6,818 bases of DNA from Actinomycetota bacterium (GTDB lineage Bacteria > Actinomycetota > Acidimicrobiia > Acidimicrobiales > Iamiaceae), in contig JADGOP010000130.1 of NCBI GenBank assembly GCA_017882935.1, positions 1 through 6,818 on the forward strand, given 5' to 3'. The notes beneath the pieces were generated by a model. That model made no database searches and was not told the DNA's origin. It saw nothing but the letters and a program-made list of their open reading frames with translations. The stretch's first letter is position 1. Each line of letters opens with the position of its first letter. A program made the translations under genes and the position numbers. Shown here one piece after another: positions 1 through 5,460 of this stretch.

Positions 1-765
1 CGACCCCCGACCGGAGCCCGTCACGGGGACGTTGAAGTTGATCAGCGCGGCGTACTGGTAGGCGTCGGGGTAGTCGATCAGGTGCTCGTAGTGCCCCCAC
101 GGCACGCCCTTGCCGCTGGCCGGCCCCTGCTGGTGCGTGTTGTAGGCCGCCCCGGCGGCGGGATCCTCGACCCAGTAGTCGGTGGGGGTGATGGGGAACC
201 AGCCCAACCGGTAGCCGGGGTTGCCCGCGCGGCCGAAGCCCACACCGAACGTGAAGGACCCGATGGGCGAGCGGCCCGTGGCCTCGCCGGGCGTCCACGA
301 CCAACCGGCGTAGCCGACGTTGGCGGTCCAGGGACCGAGCACCGGCACCCACGCCGAGCCGCGCCGCTCCCACCCGGTGAAGGTGGCCGTCGTCGAGGAC
401 CACGACGGCGAGTCCACGGTGATGACCTTGGAGGCGCCACCCGTGTCGGCCAGCTGATCGACGAGCTGGGCCGGCGCGGCCGTGGTGGGCGGCACGGTGG
501 GCGCGACCACCTGCGCCGGGGCCGGGAGGGTGGCGGGCGGCCGGGTCGTGGTGGGCGCGAGCGACGTGGACGTGGTGGTGGAGGTCGGCGCCGGTCGACG
601 GCGGGTGGTGGTGGGGCGGGCGATCGTGGTGGTGGCCGCCACGGTCGGGCGTGGCGCCGTCGCCACCCGGCTGTGGCCACCCGAGCACCCGGCCAGGGTG
701 AGCGCCACGACAGCGGCGACCACCAGCGGGGTCGGACGCCTGCGGCTGAGAATCGGCTGGTGCAC
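1..765 (-). CDS. Lipoprotein with L,D-transpeptidase (YkuD-like) domain, 3' end off window
   Basis: The frame is open from a GTG at 765 to the left edge, giving 255 residues with no stop. The N-terminus has a basic region (SRRRPTP), a hydrophobic stretch and the lipobox LAGC with Cys27, so a secreted lipoprotein is expected. Residues 28 to about 102 are a Thr/Pro/Ala-rich linker. The domain that follows carries RSPIGSF (165-171), which matches the conserved TPxGxF segment of L,D-transpeptidases, then a Trp/Tyr-rich stretch with DYWVEDP and an LINFN strand near the edge. Such enzymes make 3-3 peptidoglycan cross-links or attach proteins to the wall. The catalytic His...Ser-x-Gly-Cys segment would lie beyond position 1, so activity cannot be judged here. 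The start at 765 is preferred over the GTG at 777 because a strong Shine-Dalgarno sits 8 nt before it and overlaps the other GTG. It is divergent from the M15 peptidase gene. Confidence 0.8.
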   Translation of the reverse strand, partial: MHQPILSRRRPTPLVVAAVVALTLAGCSGGHSRVATAPRPTVAATTTIARPTTTRRRPAPTSTTTSTSLAPTTTRPPATLPAPAQVVAPTVPPTTAAPAQLVDQLADTGGASKVITVDSPSWSSTTATFTGWERRGSAWVPVLGPWTANVGYAGWSWTPGEATGRSPIGSFTFGVGFGRAGNPGYRLGWFPITPTDYWVEDPAAGAAYNTHQQGPASGKGVPWGHYEHLIDYPDAYQYAALINFNVPVTGSGRGS

Positions 766-773
766 GGCGTCGC

Positions 774-781
774 TCACCTCC
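774..781 (-). promoter_or_regulatory. Shine-Dalgarno GGAGGTGA that decides the start of the L,D-transpeptidase gene
   Basis: GGAGGTGA on the minus strand matches the complement of the 16S rRNA 3' end over 8 bases. It ends 8 nt before the GTG at 765, which is normal spacing. The in-frame GTG at 777-775 lies inside the motif itself and so cannot use it. Confidence 0.7.
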
Positions 782-816
782 GAACGTGTCGCGGCTTGGG
801 CAAGCTCGACCCGGCA

Positions 817-822
817 ACCGTA
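817..822 (-). promoter_or_regulatory. Candidate -10 element TACGGT for the L,D-transpeptidase gene
   Basis: TACGGT fits the actinobacterial -10 consensus TAnnnT. A transcript starting about 7 nt downstream would have a leader of roughly 45 nt carrying the Shine-Dalgarno. No good -35 is seen at 17 nt spacing. The same hexamer lies before the LCCL gene, and TACGCT lies before the SDR gene. Confidence 0.4.
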
Positions 823-879
823 GGCGCCGTCGCCGAGCCCCGGAGGCGACCTGGCGGCCGGCTCCCCGTGTCGGTGCGG

Positions 880-885
880 CAGACT
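880..885 (+). promoter_or_regulatory. Weak candidate -10 (CAGACT) for a leaderless M15 peptidase transcript
   Basis: CAGACT ends 6 nt before the GTG at 892, the distance expected when transcription starts on the start codon. It lacks the first T of TAnnnT. No Shine-Dalgarno is placed for this GTG. The only one nearby, GGAGG at 842-846, is 21 nt from the alternative GTG at 868. Confidence 0.25.
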
Positions 886-891
886 CGTCGG

Positions 892-1785
892 GTGGACCCG
901 GTCCGGCACGACCCTCGCCCCGGCACCGCGCGGCGGTCGGTGCTGGTCGCAGCGGTGGTCGCCGGGCTGGTCGCGACCGGCGCGGCGTGCGGGTCGGGGT
1001 CGACGACCGGCGCGGTTCCGTCCACCACGGGCCGTCCGACCACGGCGCCACCGACCACACGGCGCCCCGCATCCACCTCCACGACCCGGCCGCGCCCCAC
1101 CACCACCCGCCCGGCGCCCGTCCCCACCACCCCGGTGCCCGCCACCGTCCCGGCCACCCCGCCTCCCACCGGAGCGCCCGTCCCGGTTCCCGCGCCCGTG
1201 CCGTCGGCGGCGCCTGCCACCGCGGGCGTGAGCGGCGTGACGGCTGCGCAGCTCGGTTCCTCGTGGCACCCCGGCTGCCCGGTCGGACCCGACCAGCTGC
1301 GGCTGCTGGCGCTCCCCTACTGGGGGTTCGACGGCGTGGCGCACACCGGTCACCTCGTGGTGAACGTGGCCTCCGTCGACGCGGTGCGATCGGTGTTCAC
1401 CCACCTGGCCGCCGCCCACTTCCCGATCCGCAAGATGCTCACCATCGACCACTACGGCGCCAGCGACGACGCCTCGGTGGCCGACGACAACACCGCGGCC
1501 TTCAACTGCCGCCTCGCCGTGAACCCGGGCGGTCCCCCGTCGTGGTCCGAGCACGCCTACGGCGACGCCATCGACGTGAACCCCGTCGAGAACCCCTACG
1601 TGGAGTCCAACGGGCTGGTCGACCCGCCCGCCGGGTCCGCCTGGCTCGACCGCTCCAACCACCGGCCCGGCATGGCGTTCGGCGGCTCGGCGCTCAACGA
1701 CGCGTTCGGGGCGGTGGGGTGGGGCTGGGGCGGCACCTGGGGCGGCAACCCCGACTACCAGCACTTCTCGGTGAACGGGCAGTGA
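892..1785 (+). CDS. M15-family metallopeptidase lipoprotein (D,D- or L,D-carboxypeptidase/endopeptidase type)
   Basis: The protein has 297 residues. The signal region ARRSVLVAAVVAGLVATGAAC places the lipid-bearing Cys at residue 33. Its RRSVL could also be read as a twin-arginine signal. Residues 34 to about 110 are a Thr/Pro/Ala-rich linker. The C-terminal domain shows the M15 zinc signature HAYGDAID (His221, Asp228), and DYQH gives the acidic residue Asp288 and the third ligand His291. A DNTAAFNCR segment ahead of it is typical of the family. Cys129 and Cys206 could form a disulfide. M15 enzymes cut peptidoglycan stem peptides; which bond is cut cannot be told from sequence. All expected catalytic residues are present, so it is probably active on the outer membrane face. 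The start is uncertain: GTG at 868 is in frame and would add 8 residues. The stop overlaps the start of the next gene. Confidence 0.88.
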   Translation: MDPVRHDPRPGTARRSVLVAAVVAGLVATGAACGSGSTTGAVPSTTGRPTTAPPTTRRPASTSTTRPRPTTTRPAPVPTTPVPATVPATPPPTGAPVPVPAPVPSAAPATAGVSGVTAAQLGSSWHPGCPVGPDQLRLLALPYWGFDGVAHTGHLVVNVASVDAVRSVFTHLAAAHFPIRKMLTIDHYGASDDASVADDNTAAFNCRLAVNPGGPPSWSEHAYGDAIDVNPVENPYVESNGLVDPPAGSAWLDRSNHRPGMAFGGSALNDAFGAVGWGWGGTWGGNPDYQHFSVNGQ

Positions 1786-2798
1786 CCCGCCACACCGGCC
1801 GGGCCGTGGCCGCGGCGCTGGCGACCGTCACCCTGGTGGCCGCAGCGTGCGGGCACGCGTCGGGCCGCTCGGTGGCCACCAGCACCTCGACCCGCCGGGC
1901 CACGACCACCACGGCGGCGCCGCGGCCGAGCACGACCCGTCGGCGCGCCCCCCATCCCACCTCGAGCACCGCCCCCGCCACGCTCCCGCCGACCACGGCG
2001 CCGCCGACCGTCCCCGCCCCCGCCCCCGCGCCGACCATCCCACCCGCGCCGCAGCCGCTCGCCGCCGGGGCCACGACCACCATCGTGGTGTCCAACGGCA
2101 GCCGCACGCTCCCGACCACGCTCACCATCCCGCCCGGCGCCCGGCCCTGGCCCACCGTCGTGTTCGCCGCGGGGTACGACATCGAGCCCGGGGCGTACGA
2201 GCAGCTGACCCACTCGTGGGCGGCCGCCGGCTACCTCGTCGCCGCGCCGGCGTCGCCGGGCATGGCACCCAGCCAGGGCCCCGTCACCGAGGCGCAGCTC
2301 CCGAACGTGCCGGGCGACCTGTCGGCGGTGGCGACCCGACTCGTGGCCGACGGGCTCGCCGACCCGGGCCGGTTGGCGGCGGTGGGCCACTCCGACGGGG
2401 CCAGCGCCGTCGGCGCGCTCGCGCTCACGGCCGACCACGCCGACGCCCGCTTCCGCGCCTTCGTGGTGCTCGCGGGCGACATCACGACGCTGCCCGACGC
2501 CTACGGGCCGCGCAACACCGCGCCGCTGCTGGCCGCCACCGGCGACGCCGACGAGTACGACAACGCGGTGCTCACCCCGCAGCTCTACCGCACGGCCGCG
2601 GCCCCCAAGGCGCTGGTGGTGGCCCACGGCGGGTCGCACCTCGGCTCGTTCCTCGGCGACACCCCCCAGGCCACCGCGATGCGCGCGGCCATCACCGACT
2701 TCCTTGGGGCATCGCTGGGCCACACACCGTGGTCGCCGCTCACGGCGCTGAACGGGCAGGCCGGCCTCACGGTCACCTCGTCGGGTCTCCCGGGCTGA
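1782..2798 (+). CDS. Alpha/beta-hydrolase lipoprotein (dienelactone hydrolase/PET-hydrolase-like fold)
   Basis: This 338-residue protein starts at a GTG that overlaps the upstream stop as GTGA, with GGTGA at 1770-1774 lying 7 nt before it, so translation is probably coupled to the M15 gene. The signal peptide ends at LVAAAC (Cys23), and residues 24 to about 98 form a Thr/Pro/Arg-rich linker. The catalytic domain has a first strand TVVFAAGYD (about 125-133, likely oxyanion region). The nucleophile elbow GHSDG has Ser204, ATGDADEYD gives a likely acid at Asp255 or Asp257, and HGGSH gives the likely catalytic His286. The triad is therefore complete in the usual order. The layout resembles secreted serine esterases of the chlorophyllase, dienelactone hydrolase or cutinase-like PETase group. 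The substrate is unknown. Sharing an operon with a wall peptidase suggests a cell-surface ester or lipid, but that is inference. Confidence 0.85.
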   Translation: MTRHTGRAVAAALATVTLVAAACGHASGRSVATSTSTRRATTTTAAPRPSTTRRRAPHPTSSTAPATLPPTTAPPTVPAPAPAPTIPPAPQPLAAGATTTIVVSNGSRTLPTTLTIPPGARPWPTVVFAAGYDIEPGAYEQLTHSWAAAGYLVAAPASPGMAPSQGPVTEAQLPNVPGDLSAVATRLVADGLADPGRLAAVGHSDGASAVGALALTADHADARFRAFVVLAGDITTLPDAYGPRNTAPLLAATGDADEYDNAVLTPQLYRTAAAPKALVVAHGGSHLGSFLGDTPQATAMRAAITDFLGASLGHTPWSPLTALNGQAGLTVTSSGLPG

Positions 2799-2825
2799 CC
2801 GCGGGGCGGACCCTCCGATCGGTCA
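2796..2825. repeat. Inverted repeat TGACCG-N18-CGGTCA between the hydrolase stop and the SDR promoter
   Basis: The left arm (2796-2801) contains the stop codon of the alpha/beta hydrolase. The right arm (2820-2825) lies where a -35 element would be for the TACGCT -10 at 2844. The arms pair over 6 bp with an 18-nt gap that holds a smaller GGG/CCC pairing. It may be a weak terminator stem, an operator, or chance in GC-rich DNA. No T-run follows. Confidence 0.25.
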
Positions 2826-2843
2826 CGCGGCGCAGCACCCCTC

Positions 2844-2849
2844 TACGCT
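2844..2849 (+). promoter_or_regulatory. Candidate -10 TACGCT for a leaderless SDR transcript
   Basis: TACGCT fits TAnnnT and ends 7 nt before the ATG at 2857, so transcription would begin at or next to the start codon. There is no Shine-Dalgarno in front of this ATG. CGGTCA at 2820-2825 is a fair -35 with 18-nt spacing. Confidence 0.6.
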
Positions 2850-2856
2850 TCGAGCC

Positions 2857-3672
2857 ATGTCGCTGCCTGCTCCCTCGCCGCACACCACGTCCGTCATCAC
2901 CGGCGCCTCGTCGGGGATCGGGGCCGAGATCGCCCGCCAGCTGGCGGCCCGCGGGCGCGGCGTCACCCTGGTGGCACGCCGCGAGCTGAAGCTGCTGGAG
3001 CTGGCCGAGGCCCTGCAGGCCCGCTACGGCACCCGCGCCGAGGTCATCACCGCCGATCTGACCGAGCCCGACGCCCGGGCCAACATCGCCACAGAGCTCG
3101 AGACCCGCGGCCTCAAGGTCGACGTCCTCGTGAACAACGCCGGCTTCACCACCTGGGGCCCGGTCCACAAGGGCGCGGCAGACCGCGACATCGGCATGAT
3201 CCGCACCGACGTCGAGGCGGTGGTGCACCTGTGCAGCCTCTTCCTGCCGGGCATGGTCGAGCGCCGGAGAGGCGCGGTGCTCAACGTGGCGTCCACCGCC
3301 GCGTTCCAACCGCTGCCCGGCCAGGCCGGCTACGGCGCCTCGAAGGCCTTCGTGCTGTCGTACAGCCAGGCGGTCCGCTCGGAGCTGCACGGCACCGACG
3401 TGTCGGTCACCGTCCTGTGCCCGGGCCCCGTCGAGACCGGGTTCGCCGAGGCGGGCGGCGTGAGCGACGAGGAGGCGGCCGAGAGCCTCCCCAAGTTCAT
3501 GTGGGTGCCCGTCGCCGACGTCGCGAAGGCCGCGGTGGAGGGCATGGACAAGGGTCGGGCCGTGGTCATCCCCGGCCTCGCGAACCGCGCAGGGAGCCTC
3601 TTCGGCTACCTCACGCCCCGCACCCTGCTCCTGCCCCTGCTGGCGAAGCAGCACCCCGCGCTCAAGGACTGA
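2857..3672 (+). CDS. Short-chain dehydrogenase/reductase (classical SDR)
   Basis: This is a 271-residue, single-domain, cytosolic NAD(P)-dependent oxidoreductase. The Rossmann dinucleotide motif TGASSGIG lies at 15-22 and NNAG at 93-96. The active-site Ser is Ser146 in NVAST, and the catalytic YGASK gives Tyr159 and Lys163. PGPVETGF follows, as expected after the active site. Arg residues soon after the second strand (VARRELK) favour NADP(H) over NAD(H). The tetrad Asn position, usually in a DxN or xxNVxA segment, reads TDVEA with Asp118. The C-terminus has a hydrophobic TPRTLLLPLLAKQHPAL tail. From memory the whole protein resembles actinobacterial SDRs of the Rv2509/CmrA kind, which reduce a beta-keto acyl group in mycolate synthesis, but I cannot test this. 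The substrate is unknown. It appears to be a single gene with its own leaderless promoter. Confidence 0.92.
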   Translation: MSLPAPSPHTTSVITGASSGIGAEIARQLAARGRGVTLVARRELKLLELAEALQARYGTRAEVITADLTEPDARANIATELETRGLKVDVLVNNAGFTTWGPVHKGAADRDIGMIRTDVEAVVHLCSLFLPGMVERRRGAVLNVASTAAFQPLPGQAGYGASKAFVLSYSQAVRSELHGTDVSVTVLCPGPVETGFAEAGGVSDEEAAESLPKFMWVPVADVAKAAVEGMDKGRAVVIPGLANRAGSLFGYLTPRTLLLPLLAKQHPALKD

Positions 3673-3749
3673 GCCACCGACCTCCCGGCGGTCGCCGCGA
3701 GGCAGGGTCGCCCGGCTGCCGGTACCCGGCCGCGCCGCGTCCGGTTCGG

Positions 3750-3755
3750 TACGGT
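3750..3755 (+). promoter_or_regulatory. Candidate -10 TACGGT for the LCCL lipoprotein gene
   Basis: TACGGT fits TAnnnT and is identical to the hexamer on the minus strand at 817-822. A start about 7 nt downstream would give a leader of about 48 nt ending in the Shine-Dalgarno GGAGAG (3800-3805). No convincing -35 is seen. The surrounding gap (3673-3809) otherwise holds only short GC-rich stems such as GCCGG-TAC-CCGGC at 3718-3730. Confidence 0.35.
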
Positions 3756-3809
3756 GAGCGCGGCGGCGTGGCCCCACCGGGAGCGCCCACAAACGGAACG
3801 GAGAGAAGC

Positions 3810-4391
3810 ATGCGGGTGCTCACCACACGTACGGCAGGGATCGTCGCGACCGGGCTGGTGATGGCCGCAGCACTGACGGCCTGCGGGGCCACCACCAAGA
3901 AGGTGAAGGCCCAGGCCACCACCGTGCCCTCCACCACGGCCGCCACCACCACGACCTCGAGCACCACCACCAGCAGCACCGAGGCCTCTTCCACCACCAC
4001 GTCCGGCTCGTCGGGCTCGTCCACCACCGCGGCGGGCAGCCCCACCACCACGGCCGGGGGTGGTTCGGGGAGCGGCACCACGGTCGTCGCGCCGAGCTCC
4101 GCTTGGAGCAGCAACGCCGTGATCTACCGCGGCCGCAACGGCCTCCGCGTGCGCTACTCCTGCCCGTCGGCCGGCAACGCCGGCTCGGTGTGGGGCACCG
4201 GCTACTACACCGACGACTCGTCGGTCTGCACCGCCGCGGTGCACTCCGGGCTCATCACCCTTGCGGCCGGGGGCAAGGTGACCATCCAGATCGCCGCCGG
4301 TCGGTCGTCGTACACCGGGACCACCCGCCACGGCATCGACACGTCGAACTACGGCTCCTGGAGCGGCAGCTACTTCTTCCCGGCCCAGTAG
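3810..4391 (+). CDS. Lipoprotein with a Thr/Ser-rich linker and a C-terminal LCCL domain
   Basis: The protein has 193 residues. The ATG is preceded by GGAGAG at 3800-3805, with 4 nt between. The signal peptide ends in the lipobox LTAC with Cys25. Residues about 35-95 are a low-complexity Thr/Ser/Gly linker with runs of ACC and ACG codons. Residues about 104-193 form an LCCL domain. It has the SVWGTGYYTDDSSVC core (126-140), the AAVHSG helix with His145, a GGKVTIQI strand (154-161), and the YTGTTRHGID turn (168-177), which corresponds to the usual Y.GS.RNGI. Cys118 and Cys140 are the only cysteines after the lipobox and may pair, whereas animal LCCL domains carry four. LCCL domains are extracellular and suspected to bind ligands such as lipids or polysaccharide; no enzymatic role is known. 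It would be displayed on the outer face of the membrane, with the linker crossing the wall. Confidence 0.88.
   Translation: MRVLTTRTAGIVATGLVMAAALTACGATTKKVKAQATTVPSTTAATTTTSSTTTSSTEASSTTTSGSSGSSTTAAGSPTTTAGGGSGSGTTVVAPSSAWSSNAVIYRGRNGLRVRYSCPSAGNAGSVWGTGYYTDDSSVCTAAVHSGLITLAAGGKVTIQIAAGRSSYTGTTRHGIDTSNYGSWSGSYFFPAQ
3916..4083 (+). repeat. Low-complexity ACC/ACG-rich tract encoding a Thr/Ser/Gly linker
   Basis: The tract is dominated by Thr codons in clusters of two to four (TTAATTTTSS type), broken by Ser and Gly. It is coding and in frame in the LCCL lipoprotein. Similar but more Pro-rich tracts lie in the other three lipoproteins (about 1000-1220 and 1850-2075 on plus, about 460-690 on minus). 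Such tracts can change length by slippage. Confidence 0.6.
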
Positions 4392-4404
4392 CCGCGGCCG
4401 CTAC
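4388..4404. terminator. Imperfect palindrome holding both convergent stop codons; possible bidirectional terminator
   Basis: The 17 bp GTAGCCGCGGCCGCTAC pairs GTAGC with GCTAC, with one mismatch and one further pair inside. Each arm contains the TAG stop of one of the two converging genes. The stem is short and no T-run flanks it, so terminator function is only possible. Confidence 0.25.
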
Positions 4405-5441
4405 CAGCGCGACCGCGACTCTTCGGCGAAGCCGACGGCACCCTCGAGGCGACACACCCCGCCCCCGGGAGCCGGCACCTGGCCCGACCACGACCCGAAC
4501 ACCTGGTGCACCTCGGTGCGCAGCACGAGCACGTCGGTCTTGGCGTGGCGGTCGAAGCGCGGCACCAGCGTGAGGTCGAGCGCGCCGTCGGGCGAGGTGA
4601 CGTGCCACGGGGCCATGGGGTCGTCCCAGCGGTAGTCCCACGTCAGCTCGTCGCCGAGCTTCACGAGCCGCCCGTCGACCAGGACGCCGTTCTCGGTGAA
4701 CCCGGTGCCGGCGGTCCACCGGCCCCCGATCTGGATGCCGACCACCTCACCCGTGGCGGCGTGGCCGGCACCGCCACCCCAGTTCCAGCGGGTCTCGTAG
4801 GGCCAGCGGCCGCGGCCCACGTCGAGCACACCCCACGCCTCGACCGGTTCTGCGCCTCGGCCGAAGGTGTGGCGGCGGCCGCCCACCGACACCGTGCCGG
4901 ACACGGGTCGCGCCTGGTGCTTGGACGTGAACTGGAAGCGGGTGTCGGACCACGGGATCACCACGTTGAGCGACTCGTGCCCCGCGGGGGCCGCGACGAC
5001 CACGTCGACCTCGCCCGCACCACCACCCCGGGGCTCGGCCCAGTGCGCCGTGAGGTGCGTGCCGTCGGGCTGGTCGACGATCGCCAGCTCCAGGTTGCGG
5101 TTGGCGAAGCGGAGTGGCTCGGTGCCCGGGAGGTCGGGCAGGCGCACCCCGCGGGCGAGAGGACGGGTCACCACGCGCCCGCCGGTGCGACCCGAGGCCA
5201 GATCGCCCCACTCCGCCGCCACGATCCCGAGGTAGTCGACGTCGGCGAAGGTGAGCGACACGAACAGGTCGTCGCACAGGATCGCCCAGTAGTCCCAGCG
5301 CTTGGTGCGGCCCCAGCCACCGCGCAGGTTCGCCCGGTGCAGCGGCCGGCGCGACCAGCCGCGCGCCGCCGGGTTCAGCCGCCGGCCGTCGGGGGTGCAG
5401 AGGTCGACCGGCTCGACGATCTCGTGCTCCGTGGTGCTCAC
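4401..5441 (-). CDS. DUF2804 family protein
   Basis: The protein has 346 residues, the usual length for DUF2804. The N-terminal block LCTPDGRRLNPAARGWS (14-30) followed by TKRWDYWAI (46-54) and a strand-rich ADVDYLG segment is the family's recognisable start. Further family-like features are WNWGGG, the IQIGGRW strand, FTENGVLVDGRL (Glu250-Asn251-Gly252) and the closing EVHQVFGSWSG segment. The pattern is mostly beta strands with many Trp, consistent with a lipocalin- or barrel-like fold. There is no signal peptide and no membrane span. The biochemical function of DUF2804 is not known to me. The start is a GTG with poor Shine-Dalgarno support, 19 nt after the stop of the PPOX gene, so it is probably the second gene of that operon and may depend on upstream translation. 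It converges with the LCCL gene. Confidence 0.85.
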   Translation of the reverse strand: MSTTEHEIVEPVDLCTPDGRRLNPAARGWSRRPLHRANLRGGWGRTKRWDYWAILCDDLFVSLTFADVDYLGIVAAEWGDLASGRTGGRVVTRPLARGVRLPDLPGTEPLRFANRNLELAIVDQPDGTHLTAHWAEPRGGGAGEVDVVVAAPAGHESLNVVIPWSDTRFQFTSKHQARPVSGTVSVGGRRHTFGRGAEPVEAWGVLDVGRGRWPYETRWNWGGGAGHAATGEVVGIQIGGRWTAGTGFTENGVLVDGRLVKLGDELTWDYRWDDPMAPWHVTSPDGALDLTLVPRFDRHAKTDVLVLRTEVHQVFGSWSGQVPAPGGGVCRLEGAVGFAEESRSRW

Positions 5442-5460
5442 CGTGACCGGCCGCGCCGAC

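Noticed and set aside
82..891. Plus-strand extension of the M15 peptidase frame upstream to an ATG at 82
   Set aside because: The extension is Gly/Arg-rich, overlaps the well-supported minus-strand L,D-transpeptidase gene, and would place the signal peptide in the middle of the protein.
1000..1220. Tandem repeat or CRISPR-like array in the Thr/Pro-rich tracts
   Set aside because: There are no regular repeat units or spacers. The pattern is explained by clustered Thr and Pro codons in a linker.
786..1781. Upstream extension of the alpha/beta-hydrolase frame to give a 670-residue protein
   Set aside because: It runs through the M15 gene in another frame with Arg/Pro/His-rich composition. The signal peptide and lipobox begin at 1782.
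1755..2723. Minus-strand 322-residue frame opposite the alpha/beta hydrolase
   Set aside because: It is Arg/Gly/Val-rich without structure, and the plus-strand gene has a complete catalytic triad.
3673..3740. Intrinsic terminator after the SDR gene
   Set aside because: Stems of only 5 bp (for example GCCGG-TAC-CCGGC at 3718-3730) with no T-run are expected by chance at this GC content.
2773..3792. Minus-strand 339-residue frame opposite the SDR gene
   Set aside because: Its composition is that of an antisense shadow in GC-rich DNA, with no motif. The SDR on the plus strand has full family motifs.
3231..3809. Upstream extension of the LCCL lipoprotein frame into the SDR gene
   Set aside because: The extension is Arg/Gly/Pro-rich. 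The ATG at 3810 has a Shine-Dalgarno and is followed at once by a signal peptide.
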